NCBI RefSeq assembly: GCF_910592395.1
Contig: NC_088322.1
Location: 13,635,431 to 13,699,430, forward strand
DNA: 64,000 nt
Source of the DNA: Lineus longissimus
Lineage: Eukaryota > Nemertea > Pilidiophora > Heteronemertea > Lineidae
Direction: 5' to 3'
Shown piece after piece: positions 1-13,274 of this stretch; the stretch's first letter is position 1, and each line of letters starts with the position of its first letter. The notes under the pieces are model-generated. The model was not told the DNA's origin. It worked only from the letters and a program-made list of their open reading frames with translations, and did no database searches. Both the position numbers and the translations under genes were made by a program.

Positions 1-1957
1 CTGAGAGATCTAACAAACCGCTTTTAATTGTATTTGAAGTGTGTATCTTGCCTCTGTTATGAATTGGTGGCATTAGGATACAAGCAGATTTAGTTGCTAA
101 GCATAACGCCACCTGTCAATCAAACAAACGCATATTTTACCTTCTCCTTTTCCTTCTGCTTATTCTTCTTACTTGACCGCTTGGAAACAAACTTCAACAT
201 CTTGAACCACTAGATCCGAAATCGAAAAAAACACCGGTACCCCTCTCACATGGTTACAGCCTTGCACCAGACTCGGGCCTAGCAGCAAAGCTCGGTGTGT
301 TCAGGATGTGGTCAGGTAGGAAATTGGGAGCCGAAGTCTCCCACCTGAGCCAATGCTGATCAAAGATCCGTTAAATCCGCTCGAATCGTAAATAGAACGC
401 AGGTATCAATCAGAAGCTGAGTTTGATTTCTACCAATTGCTGGGGTAATTGATCTGGGGATTAAGTTTTCCTGAGAAGCTGAGGTCTGGCTCATGCCGAA
501 TGGTACGGCAGGCCTACTAGCCAGGGCTAGCGGGAAAAGGGGGCAACTGTCTCCCAGACATCTTCGTATGTATTTGGTGCAGATTTGGCCACTTTTGGCC
601 ACTTTTACTACCAGCTGCGTCAATCTCAAGGATTTCAGCTTTGGAATTTAGCATCACAGGATGCCCTTTAACCCTCTGGGCGCTTGCAGACAGTTGAGTT
701 TTATGATCGTGGCATGCAGAAAGTAAACTTTCATGTCCCTGATGCAGTTCAGACAGATTAGATCAATATGCGTTGGCCTCATCTGACCTCTTGGACCTTA
801 GTTTACCACGGACTTGGACCATGGATGTTTACTGCTGCCGATGCACAAACAAGCCACCTCTGGACAGGTGGAATCCTATAAATTTATCAATCTATTCCTT
901 TCATCCCAATCAGGAGAAGTATGGTTCAATTCTTCAGATAAGTGCCTGCAGTTAGGCCACACAGAAATGTTTTGTTTCTGATCAGGTCCCTCTCTTGCAT
1001 GGAATAGTAGTCCATTATAAAGGGGGACTATTGGCAGGAGGTAGGTGGGTCATATGAGGTTACATGAAGTCACAGTGATATTGCCAGGGGCTCTTGAGAC
1101 ATCAAAACTATTAAGGTAAAGCGTGGGAAGTGAAACGGAGAAAAGTTTTAGCCTTGCCATTGAAGAAGATGCAGGCAATCGAGATCAGGTAGTCACGTAA
1201 CTTGTAGCTCTGCCAGGGGTGATTTTAACGGCTCACCTGATCAATTTGAACCAAGATCAGCAATTAATTGGCTGAAGTAATAGCCTGGGAAGTGCCTATT
1301 AGAAGTACTTAGAATGTACTCGGGTATACCCAACGGAACAGTTCAAAACATTGTCAGAAAGTAAACGAAAAGATGTCGTCATGTTCTCTGCCTGATTGGT
1401 TTGTCTTGATGATGACATTTCTACGACTCATTCTGTCCATTATTGAACTTTATCGCCATTCAAATCCAACTTATAGGATAATGGGAATCTGAGTTGCATC
1501 ATGGGATAGCATAAATCACATTTAATGACCATAAATGGGCCCAATGTATGGAGTCAAGATTTGAAAAATCAGAAATACAATTTTTAAAGTTTCCGCAAAC
1601 AAGCGATGTTTGTTGCTGCAACCTGCAGTCAGGATCGCATGCTACAAAATAGCTTCTTTGCGGTAGTCATCACAGGTACCTGTGACAAGAATCTATGATC
1701 ACAGCAACCGGTGATCATTATCAACCCAGCAATTACGAGACCTGCAACCAAGAGATCTTCGAGACACACATTAATGCGATTTATTTCAGATTGCAGCGAC
1801 AAAATTTGTTTGTTTGCGAGGGGGTTGGGCTATTTTCTATGATGATGAAATTGACAAGGGAGAAAGAGACTTACCAGTGTTTTGCAATCCTTGTGACAGA
1901 CATATTTGCAAACTGGAAAAACACAAAAAAACCAAGTCAAGTCGATTGACAGCAAGT
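1..1957. other. No gene recognised
   Basis: Intergenic or intronic sequence with stops in all frames. GGGGGACTATTGGCAGGAGG near 1024 resembles one end of the AAGGGAGACTA MITE family. Short palindromes such as ACAGGTACCTGT at 1673 occur. Confidence 0.6.
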
Positions 1958-2095
1958 CACTATTAAGCGAGATATTGCACTTTTTACCTTTTTTAGTTTT
2001 GGCCCCCTGGTGGCCACATCAAGAATCAGACCAGACCGAAATTCAGCGACGATGACAACAACGACAGACACCATGGTATCGTATAAGCTCTCCTG
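1958..2095 (+). mobile_element. 3' end copy of the (GAC)n-type element
   Basis: TATTAAGCGAGATATTGCAC, TTGGCCCCCTGGTGGCCACA and CCATGGTATCGTATAAGCTC follow the same order as at 24430-24715. The triplet run is degenerate (GACGATGACAACAACGAC). Confidence 0.75.
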
Positions 2096-2449
2096 AACCA
2101 ACCTCGACAATAAAACATCTCTCCAGACTGCGATATTCCAGTGCTTTGTTACACATACCTACCTTTACAGAATAATCCGTCAGCCAAAATCTTCTGCTCA
2201 CAAAGATTACAAATCCGAGGTTTTTTGAATGTTTTTATCCGAAATGTGTGACAATTACAATCCACTTGGTCTCCTGGCTGCAATGAAAAAGAGGTACATA
2301 GCGTTACTCAACTCACAACGTCTTTGGACGGTGAGGGGGGCTAAACAGTCAGCAATACAACACTAGACGGTTCAAGGAAAGGGATATTTGTCACAGAAGT
2401 TTTTTGTGCATTTGATAATGATATCCACCTGGTTTATCCTTTTTGTCAG

Positions 2450-2560
2450 AACAGTAAAACCTACCTCTCTATTAAGGACTACATAACCCGGCCAATTCAA
2501 CATCAATATAGTAGTCCTCCACTTGTCCTCAAAACTTACTTATCAAAAGACACTCAAACC
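2450..2560. mobile_element. Possible end of a MITE of the same family
   Basis: ACAGTAAAACCTACCTCTC followed by TATTAAGGACTACATAACCC resembles the 28129 terminus with substitutions. No matching right end was found. Confidence 0.35.
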
Positions 2561-3417
2561 AATCAATTATCCAGACAGATTATAATCCACCAACAATTAA
2601 TCCACAAATTCGGGTAATCCTGATAAAAGATGGATTTCTAAATTGGAAAGTGATCAATTTCATATGTGTCCCCAAGGATAGATGAATAAGTTCACTGTGT
2701 CGAGAACTGAGAATGTATGAAAGTGTGCGAAAATACAGTCAATACATTATGTATCGTAGCCCAATAGCGCTCCGCATGGCTCCAGTACTTAGACCAATAA
2801 ACGCTATTATGCTATTATGTAATTACGTTAGGTAGTTTAAGGTCCCGTTAGGCTATTGATCCAGTCGAGTAAATAGGCCTTTTACATATCGATATTGTAA
2901 GAAGTGTGAAAAAGACAGGGGAGTAATGATTATGGTATGGGGATAACTTTTTATAGGTAGGTTATTCAGAATGCCAAATAGTACGCAAAGATCCATACAG
3001 CTGCATGATGGTACTCAATATCATAACATCAATTTGAAAGTCAACTACTTGTGATATCGTAGTCAACAATCCGAAAATAAAAAAATACTTGATGTTGTGG
3101 TTTTACGTGTCATAGGCTGTTTAGTGCACTATTAGGTTCCATCAGAAGGGCTATTCAGACATTGACATGGCTCTAAAATGACACCTGCCTATAAATGTTT
3201 TAGGTGTTGAACAATTCAACAGAACTGAACTCATCACTGCCAAGCAAAATGCTTGTATTCGAAAAGAGCAGCATGAGGGGCTTTGATGAAAAATGCTCCA
3301 TATAACGTCTGACAAGACACCCACAAGGGTAAGGCAATTGTATGTCTTTGGTGTTAGTCTATTGCATACTTTTTTTAGAAATATGACAGGGCAAGCCAAA
3401 GACCCCACCGAGTGAAA

Positions 3418-3512
3418 ACAATGAGTAGCTTGCATGGTCTCTACCTCTGGCCAAAGACAGTGTCATCAGACCAATAAACCCAAGTGGCACCTAACCGTAG
3501 TTGCACGCAAAG
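3418..3512 (+). mobile_element. Fragment of the same SINE body
   Basis: GAGTAGCTTGCATGG, then a gap, then CCAATAAACCCAAGTGGCAC and CTAACCGTAGTTG match the 3' body of the 52800-53101 SINE in the opposite direction. The tRNA-like head is missing. Confidence 0.6.
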
Positions 3513-3867
3513 ATGCTCATCCCACCTTGGAGGAGGAATACTCCCGGGAGAATAGCCGGCCCCTCCAAGTGCAGATCGAACACTAAAGAAGAATGTAATT
3601 ATCAAATATCAATACCACCAAATTGCATGCCAAATTGTGCCTAAACTGATATCTGTCACAACAAATGATCTTGTATTCAAAATGATTTTTATATCGATTT
3701 CAAAACTTGAAAACCATTTACATTTCGTCTATACATAATGTGTCTATGCTTGAACACAAGGCCTTGTGAAACAGATGCTGTTGTTAATGCAGTTATGCAC
3801 AGCTGTAAATATCATATGTATGAAATTGTAGGAGACAACACCATTTCTAAAAAGGGCACAACTTTTG

Positions 3868-3985
3868 GTCCCAAATTGGTTGCATCCCTTCAATTTGACC
3901 ACTAATCAGGACACCTCTCTATATAGGACAGTGCTAGACATTCCCAATCAGTGTCTTCAATAGAGAGGTAATACTGTTATCAGTG
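3868..3985. mobile_element. Degenerate relative of the 28129 MITE
   Basis: TTGACCACTAATCAGGACAC, CTCTCTATATAGGACAGTG and CTTCAATAGAGAGGTAATAC match internal motifs of the CAGTGGAACC family. The termini are eroded. Confidence 0.55.
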
Positions 3986-5107
3986 AGTCCATTGCATTGA
4001 CCTATTTCAAGAACATGACGCAGCATTAAACACATAACTTACAAAGATGGTAAACTTCCAAAGTTCTGGTGTCCATTGCGTATGGCAGAAGATTATACCA
4101 GCCATTTGATTGACAGCCCATTATCTTGATTGACAGCCAATTATCTGTCAATTAGTCACTGTCAAAGCAAGAACATGAGAAGAAAGCCACATCCAAACAA
4201 CAATTCCATCATTTTTGAAACACCCTGTGTGTTGAGCCATCACGTCTCCATGCTGAGCCCAAAGTCCTTGTGAGAAAAGTATCCTGTTTATCCATTTCCA
4301 GATATTGCAGTTTGAGAACCAGAACGCGGGATATCCTTATCTGGATGAATTTACAGGAACTTAAAGGACAAGTTGTATGAATGAATTAACTCTCCTTAAA
4401 ACACCTGATGGTGGGGGGGGGGGGGGGTTTCTAAACAGACATGGGACTAAACATGTCTATAACACATCAGATGTGTGATGTACAGATCATTGTTTTAGCT
4501 GGTCCAGTTCACTCAGCCTGTTTATGATGCTGGTAAAAGGAGAAGCGATACATTCATACCACCTGTCTTTTGAATTAAAAAAATTACTCAATCCAGCACT
4601 TTTTTTACAACACCATCACACAAACTTGTTTAAATTCAATTCGAATCCTGTAATGGCCTTCGAAGTAAAATCGACAGCACTCTTGACTTTGAATATTCTC
4701 CTCTCAGAGTGAGGTAAGAGCCATCATACTGCGATAAAAATAGTGAAGTAGGCCCTGGTTCCAGTTCACATAGCTTTACCGAGACTACATGTACAATTCA
4801 CATGTGTATGGAATATTCAACAGCTTGATATGGATTGGAGTAGGCCTAAGTACAGCCGAGAAGAAATGAAAAAACAGCGGTATTGCATTCTTGCACATGT
4901 GGGTCATTGGGACATTATATTAGCTTCGTGGCGACAGAAGATATTTCATTTTAAATGGTGATCAAATGAAATATGTGCACTATTATTCCTATGCTCTGCG
5001 CTGTGAAATCATCTTCTTGAATGTACCAACAACTTTTATCAATCAACCTATAAAATGGGGAAAAAACAATTAAAACCCACTTCTCCATATCACCTTTCCA
5101 GCACGGC

Positions 5108-6420
5108 AGCAAAATATCTATTGTATGGCTTATCCCATACGCTCCTGGGCATATGGGATAAGGGGTTAATTGTGTTTTCATAATATTGAAAATCAGCATC
5201 TACAAAAATGTTTTTCAGTAAATTAGCTAGGTGTTACAAGTTAATTTCTGGCCAAAAAGGTACAGAGTACTTCATTCTAGATACTAGAAATAATGCACAT
5301 TTGCTGGAAATGTTACCAAACGTATCTTAAAGAAAAGGTTTTACAAATTGGATGCCACCTTTCACCTCTAGAATTGATTGGTTTCTTTTTGGTAGCCTGG
5401 GCTGACTTGTATGTCAGATTCCTCCAGGCTGAAAATGTCCAATGTCCAAAATTAATCCTGTGTTGCCCGGCCAATAAAAAGTCCCAGATGCTGAGACCTC
5501 TTTACAGGGCTTGGGAGAGTCAAGTTGGGAGGGAATAAGTCGGTGGGGCCAGGTTGGTTTCTCAATGAAGAGGCAGCAGCGATGATTTAAAAGAGTTTGA
5601 TGATGTTATAGTGTCTCGTAAGCCCTCATAGGCTGGCATTATTGTAAGTAATGGTGACACTTTAATAAATAAATATATATATATACAGCGAGGTGACATG
5701 GCATAAAAAAAACGTTTTCATGTCTTTTTGTTGTGTTTATAATACAATTATTTCTCTAATTGAGACACTGTGGGTGTCTGGCAGTAGCAAAATATGGCTT
5801 ATCATTACGCTCCAGGGCGTTAGGGGTTAACTTGTGTTTTCATAATTTTGAAAATCTACATCTATAGAAATATTTTTCAGTCAATGATCCAGATGACACA
5901 AGTCAATTTCTTTCCAAAAAAATGCAGTGTACTTCATTCTAGATACCAGAAATAACGCGCAATTGCTGGAAATGCTACCAAACCTATTTCAAAGGAAAAG
6001 TTATACAAATTGGACACCAACATCAATCAGGCAATGAATATTGCAATCTCATGCAAATTTCTTTTTGATAGTCTGGGCTGGCTTGCATGTCAGATTCCTC
6101 CAGGCTGTAACTCTAACTCCAAAATTAACTCTTTGACCTCGACCAGATCCACATCTTGGCGAGGTGCCTCACATAACAGTACTTCAATGTGAAGATTTAA
6201 GCGTGTTGGCAGCCTTGGCCGACTGGTGTGTCAGAAACTTCCAGGCTAGAAAAATCAATAACAAACCAAGTTGGCAAAGCAGCCTAACAGGGCTTTCTGA
6301 CTTTTTGTTCAAAAATTGTTTGTATTTTCATAATTCTCGAAGTTAGCATCTATAAGAATATTATTAAGTACATTAGCAAAGTGAAACATGATAATTCTTA
6401 GAAAACTTTTTTAAGGAATT
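5108..6420. repeat. Diverged triplication
   Basis: Copy A at 5108-5431 and copy B at 5786-6108 share AGCAAAATAT, GTGTTTTCATAATWTTGAAA, ACTTCATTCTAGATAC and CAGATTCCTCCAGGCTG in order, at perhaps 80 percent identity. A third, weaker copy covers about 6200-6420 (CCAGGCTAGAAAAATC, ATTTTCATAATTCTCGAAG). Spacing is about 680 bp then shorter. Confidence 0.75.
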
Positions 6421-8774
6421 TAAACTTGCATATGATATTTTCAAAAGTCCGAACACCCTAGGCTGAATAAATCAATTAACCCTTCAAGGTCTGTCAGTTT
6501 CCGCAGTCAAATTAAACACTACAAAAACAAACCTCTCTAAATTTTTTTGAATCTATTATTGGAAAAAGTTTGTTTTTCATCAGGTGACATTTCAAAACAT
6601 CCTACAAAGAATGTTTCTTTCATGAAACACCTTAAATTCTTTGTTATGAAACTCAACCATGGCCATTTCTAACCCACATGGCAGCTGGCTGTTCAGAGTT
6701 GGTTACCTGAAGAGGTCAGGGGCTTTTAACAAACAAACCAAAATAACGACAGATGGGCCATTTTCTTATAGAGACTATATCAAACTGAGCCAAAATATTT
6801 TTGACACTAATAGTGATACACTGGGTGACCCTCTCTATCTTTAGCCTAGGGGTGGGACTAACGTGATATCATTAATCGAACCGTCCCTGAGGAGACAATC
6901 ATCTATTTGTGTCATCTTGCTTTACACCTTATAGACAAATACCCAAGAGGTATGAGGATTATGGTCTGGTATGGTATGGTTTGTTTCAACAAATCTCGCA
7001 CAGATTATGACATTTTCGGCACATTGGTGTCAACAAGTGTTCAGTGTCCTTGCAAAATCTTAGAAGGAACCTCGGAGTAAACTGTGAAACTGGCGGCCTT
7101 CAGTGGGCCTGCCTTGGTCCTGAGAACAGAGCATATAGAGTGGTGACCCAATTGTGATGACACAAGCATATGGTCTCCCAGGTTTTAAATCGGTATTTAC
7201 TTCATTTTGATGGAATTCTAATTGATTTGGGATTTCAGGTTCTAGCCATAATGATGGTACCTATTGCCAATTCTTAACTAGACAGAAGTACAGTTGGCTT
7301 GAAAAATCGCAGACCCTTCTTGAAGTTAAGAAAGGTTGTTGAAATGACAACACAAAGCCACAAAACATTCCGTGTAAAGGCAAGATAAGAACACAAGTTA
7401 CGAACGTCAAAGTTTACCAACCTTAGCATTCAAAATAACAAACCTACAACCATCTAAATCAAAACAGAATAAATATTTCAGAGAAAACCACTGGAATTAC
7501 TTACAATTTTAACATGAATCCGATATAAAATACCCTGGTGTCTAATCCACTGATTCGCACAAATGTCATCCACAGAAAATTCAAATTTCAAAACACGGAA
7601 CACAACCAACAGATATATCTCGGTGGCATTAAGCCCTACAACACATGTAGATACTTATTCTATATTGGAACATCAACCCACTACAAAATGCAATAACCGC
7701 ATATGCACAGACAAATCGAACTTAGAGTGGCGTGAATCCCGGGGACATGAATTGGGCCACGGTGCCCATCCAAACATAATGTCGCAGTTTTCCGATTCTG
7801 TTGTGCCCGCTCGGGCGTGAAGCGACCATTCCTCCCATTCAATAGATTAGGGTCTTTGACTACAAAAGTGCCATCAATGATCACTGAGGCCGAATGGGGC
7901 AATTTTGAGATGTCATTATCTGAATGGCTTTTGTTAGAAATATCAGATGTTTTTTGAAATAATGATTAATTTCCTAAATACAAAAGGCTATGTGGATAAT
8001 TTTTATTAGTTACGTTAATATTCCTCTGGTTGTGTCTGATGTGAAGTACTATTTATGATAATTTTGCCTCATATTAGGTGATAAAGCGTATAACGTGAGA
8101 TGAAAGATGGATATGAGTATTATTTTTCAGATTGTGTATATCAGTTTATTCTGTGCTGGTTGAAAGTTATGATTCTAGTATCTTCACAGACCTGTGATCA
8201 GTACACCACAAATCGTTGAGTGTACGAATCCAAACTGCCTTCGCGAGCAGTCACATAACGACCTATGCAAATGAGTTATGCAGACATGCAGGAGTCTTAC
8301 ATAAAAAACAGTCCTTGTATGATTCTAAGACACCCTGTATAGTCTGATACTCTGTATCAGCTGTGGAGTTAGTAACATTTCCAATTGTGAAGTATACATG
8401 TACATAGGTATTGCTCAGTTCGGTTATTACACTTGTGGCTGTGGTCAATAGCTACTTGCACAAATCGTAGAGAATACGTATACCAATATGGAGATTATGA
8501 GCTGAGTTTTGTTCCTATTTTTGCCCAGCCACTGAACCAGATATATGAAGTATTTGTATAGTGTTTACAAACATGGTTCCAGCCGCTCACATGTCTTACA
8601 GTCGCGGATACAGGGGAAGGTGCAGAGCTTTGGGTACCGCACCTGTTATTTGAAATCAACCATGGTTTGAATTCTAACCCTAAAACCATCAGGGTGCCCC
8701 CCTTACAACCTCTCATCAAAGACGCCCTACCCTTAGAATACCCTTGCCCTGCCCAACACCAGCCAAAACTTGAC
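6421..8774. other. No gene recognised
   Basis: AT-rich, with no splice-flanked coding segment found on either strand. Short open frames at 7563-7902 overlap on both strands and have no family signal. Confidence 0.55.
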
Positions 8775-8862
8775 GTGTACTGAAGTTCAGGATGTGCAGC
8801 AATGGCCCCCACATCCAGAATATGACAATGGCCACTGCTGCACATCCTGAACTTAAGTACAC
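8775..8862. repeat. 88-bp palindrome
   Basis: GTGTACTGAAGTTCAGGATG continuing to CAGCAATGGCC, mirrored with one or two mismatches as GGCCACTGCTG...CATCCTGAACTTAAGTACAC. The arms are 33 bp and the loop about 22 bp. It could fold as a long hairpin or be a small MITE. Confidence 0.85.
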
Positions 8863-11800
8863 TTGGCATTGATGACCGAGCTTCAGTAACGTGTGCAAGG
8901 GGAGGAGCATATGAGTGACGATGACTACAGCAGTTGGATCGAGTCTCCCCTACCCATTATGGGAATCAATTTCTGAACTGCTGCTACTTGAATGAAATAC
9001 ATTAGCATCGCCATCTATAAGAAAATCATTACACCAACCACATTGAAGTTCCTTTTTGGCTTCCCCAGCCAACAAGCAGGGGAAGACCGGGGAAGACTTT
9101 TGATTTCAATCCACAATAAACATTTTCCTTCTCCTTCTTCTTATCATTATCAATATCACCACCTCTGGAGCACAAACATTTATGAGTTTCTCATTGAAGT
9201 TTGACACAAATATCAGTTAGGGGATATGAATAATTTGAAATTTATGACAACATTTATCTATTCATCTGCCTCATGATGCAAACCTTGCCATGCACAAAAC
9301 GTCATTTCGCATTTCAGAAATTTATCAACGCGTCCGAGAGATTAGTCGGGTTGGATGCAGTCACGATTAATGAGATAAGAGAGATACCATGGGATGTCGC
9401 ACGGGTTATGGGAGCAGACTAGTAACCCACTGCCTATAATTCAGCCGGTGTGGTCAATTCAGATGAATGGCCTCTGGCGGCCTGTTTATCATAGGGGATG
9501 CTCTTAGATTGAATATTTGGGCTTGATTAGATTGGATACTGGCATGGCGGCAATTGTTACATTTTAACCACTGGGCCATTTATAAGCCGTATAATGCAAT
9601 TTCAGTAACTTGTGTACTGGTGTTAGCCTACTCATATCCCTGTTGAGGCTATCAAGAGTCAGACTACCAGGGTTGTATTGAGTGGGGGGAACGCCTAAGA
9701 AAAACATTTTTTCACGCATGGGCTCTTTTGGGATGAAACGTTGTGCTTCCCCCCTTGAGACTACTGCTTTCTCCCCCCCACCAACCCCTACTGAAACTAC
9801 TACCTCCTCCCCCAGGACATAAAAAATGAATATAGCTCTGTCTACAGGAGGCCAAATCTGTCATCCATCAACAATAAACTGACTATACGTCACCAATGGC
9901 AAAATGCCAAACATCCCGCACAGGCAATCAAACTCTTACTTGCTTTAATCAACCAGGTGTAATAACCTTACCCAATTAATCCAGACTAGTTTACATTTTT
10001 TATGAGCCCCATCGTTGATGAGTCTCAACTTGGGCCGACAGCTACCATCAACACTTGTAATAAGCTAACTGTGCTTTCTGCGGTATTCGTACAACACTTC
10101 TGAAAACTTGTTTCCAAAATGACTTCTAATCTTACATGTAGCAGTTTTTCTCAGCGCTCCCGCTCATGGGTGTTTTTTCATTCCACAATGTTTGGGTACC
10201 GATTGGGTTTAATGGCCTTGTGACTATGTCTTCGGACAGTGATGAGGACTCCATCACAAGCTATTCTAACTGGAGTACGGTATAATTCACCATGGCATAG
10301 ACATCCAGCAGAAAGGAAATGAACGTTGATTTTTTGTCGAAATGTAGTCTTTGACAATGAAGTTCATCACAAGGTATTGTTCAATAAGACAATGTAGAGT
10401 TGAGCACCGAGCAAACAAGCCACTTTACTCATTGGCACAGACCCACGATAACATGACGGCTGAATAAAATTCAACTAATCAGCAACCACATTCGAACCAC
10501 CATCGTCATCTTGTTAGAGCTACGTCGAAGGTCACACCAACTGAATTGTTCGTTTGTGAGTCACCTCATTAAAGGACAGAGATGAAACAGCCATAAATTC
10601 AAAATATCGAAGGGTTAAGCTTAGTGTTACATCAAGATGAATGATACCCTTATCAATCGCGTCATTTATCACCCTTCTCATAACTCGCATCATTAATAAG
10701 ATCTTCAAAAGATTTATTTCACCAGAAACTATAACTTCTCACACATCTATCAGCCGCAGCAGTCAACCCCTGACATTAGTCGAACACCTTGGGACGACAA
10801 GATCCATCTTTATCCCAATATTTGATGTGCCTTGGGACCGCGAACATGCTCAGAAATTAAATTCATGATCAAACCGATGTTGTTCTGGATCAAGTGTCTG
10901 ATCATACATAGCTCGGTGTATTTTAACCCGTCACTGACAGTTTTGTAGACTATTGAAATCATCTTCTAAACATTTTTAGATCCAGTCAAAATCAATGCTG
11001 TGATCAGCCCTCGGTACATCATAGAACTATCGCATTTCATCTCGGTGTCCTTTTAGCTTCATCGACCAAGGTACCTTGCACCACGGGCCTACGCTAGAGC
11101 ACACAGATTGACAGTTACTTGAGATGGACTAGTCTCCCTGGCAGAAATCGATTCACTTGGTCAATAAGACCTAGAGTAGGTGCCAATGCAGTGAAGCACA
11201 AAGTAGACCGATTCCATTTTCAAACAGAGAGAGGGCAGGAGAAAAACACAACAGATTGACTGTGTAGATGCTATTTAGCTGGTCTTAATTGTGCATCTGT
11301 TTCACACAAGCCTGTTACATGTAATACAAGCCGTTTGTACGGGCACTCTTCAACCGGTTAAATAGCATCTACAGATATACAGTATGTCTCTTTTATGTGT
11401 TGGATCATCACTTATACGGCGATATCATCCAAGCAATTATCGGCCTCGGATCTAACATGTGACTCCCCTCGGCCTAAACAATCAACCCCTCACAGACACA
11501 CTAGCAGAATCTAAACAAGCCATCGCAAGAACATCAATTCACTTGCTGTACGCAGATGAAATTGACAATAGTACTCGTTGTATGAAGGGCGGTAGTTTCA
11601 CTGATTGAGTTCAAAAGTGCAATCATCCTGACGTAACCAGTGATTTTTAATATACTCCCCCTCTCCATATTCAAATGAGGTAGGAGTTTAGCAAAAACCT
11701 CATCTCAGGATGAAATGCAATAGTCAAATAGGTGGTGCTATTAACCCTCAGAGACCTGACAGCATTTCCCCGATGGTTGCATTGGGTCTCTGATTTGACG

Positions 11801-12944
11801 AATGGTTGGTCATTTGAGAGACTGTCTTTCAATGTGAGCCAGTTCAAGACGCCATTTTGCAACAGAAATAGCAATCTGACAATGCCTATGCTTATATTTT
11901 TCTGGCCCAAATCATATTGAATCCTTCTTATCAATCAAATCACTGTACAGCAACAGCCAATGAAATAATGGTACTTTCCACTGATTCTCATTTACCAAAT
12001 TGGTGATGACATTGCTCCTCTAGTACAATATACTCGAGGGATATTGGGGGTAATGAATTGAGCTGGCGCGGTATATAGCAGCTCTAGTGAAATTGGTACA
12101 ATTACAACTTTCAGTAATGAGCTATCTATGAACAAGAGCAACCTAGGCCAAGACATCTGCCAACTGACTGAAAAAAGAAATGTTGTCGAACCATTTCAAC
12201 CTTTTTTGCCCAACTTGTAACAGCTTTTGGCAAACCAAAAGCTGTCTGGCTGTGTGTCAAACAGCCATTCCTTGCCAAAAGTCTGGATCTAACAGTATCT
12301 CTGGTGTTTGCGCTACCCCATCACACAAGATGCTGGATTAGCACATGGTGTCGCAACGCTAAGCCATCCACCCCTTCTCCATGTCAATCATCGCGATAAA
12401 ATCAATTCTTGGCATCGTGATGTGATAGATATTTTATTAACCTTTGGCGAAGTATTGGTGATCGGGCCAACAGTCGGTGCAGGTTCACAGGATAGCATTG
12501 ATATTGATTACAAAGTACACGGGGCACATCGAACAGCTCTTAGATCGGGGACATATAGAACCTGGAACTGAACATCAAAATCAAAAAACAAATCTTTCTT
12601 TTGTCTGGCCCTGAAGAAACTACAAAGGAGTACAGATGATTTCATCATACATCTACTGCAGATTGCATCCTCTTCCACACATTATTACCAAGCACATCAA
12701 CAAATGTCAAGATGACGGAAATTTCCCAATTGTGTAAATATCAGATCGTCTCCAAGATGAACGAGATCTTCAGACTTCAGCAGCAAAATGAGTACGTTGC
12801 CCACACTACAGTTCAGAATGAAAATTATTTCATAACAACAGCAGTTACCAAGGCAACACCTAAATTGTCATCGAAATAGTCCTAGAATTGATGACTGTTA
12901 TGATAAATCTGAGAATTACTCAATTTCAAATGCAAATAGATATA
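8863..12944. other. No gene recognised
   Basis: Apart from the small inverted repeat at 11263, I see nothing coding. The 87-codon frame at 12308 shows no domain and no flanking exons. Confidence 0.55.
11263..11373. repeat. Short inverted-repeat element
   Basis: TGTAGATGCTATTTA and its exact complement TAAATAGCATCTACA, 81 bp apart. Possibly a small MITE. There is no clear target duplication. Confidence 0.45.
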
Positions 12945-13274
12945 CACTCACGTGGAATCCCGGTAACACAACCTCTCATGGGGCCGAGGTTGAATGGTCG
13001 CGTTACCGGGGTAGTCGTGTTAGTGAATTACCGGGTTAATTGGAGACGCGGTCGTGACCGATTACGGTAATTAGGTCCTTGGTCGGGTTAGAGGGGTGAA
13101 TTTGGTCATTGGGACCACCCAATCCAATGGTCGTGGTCTAGGTACCGGGGTGGTCATATTACCAGGGGCCTTGCAATGGTAATTAGAGAGGAAAACATTC
13201 GGGACCGGTGAGGCCTGATCGTCATAGCGGGGTGGTCGCATTACCAAGGTGGTGGTCGGCCGGGGTTCCACTGT
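12945..13274. mobile_element. GGAAYCCCGG-ended MITE, about 330 bp
   Basis: Left end ACGTGGAATCCCGGTAACAC, right end GGCCGGGGTTCCACTGTA, imperfect inverted repeats with the CAGTGGAA end of pogo-like elements. The interior repeats GTCGCGTTACCGGGGTRGTC variants. It overlaps short open frames that are not genes. Confidence 0.65.
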
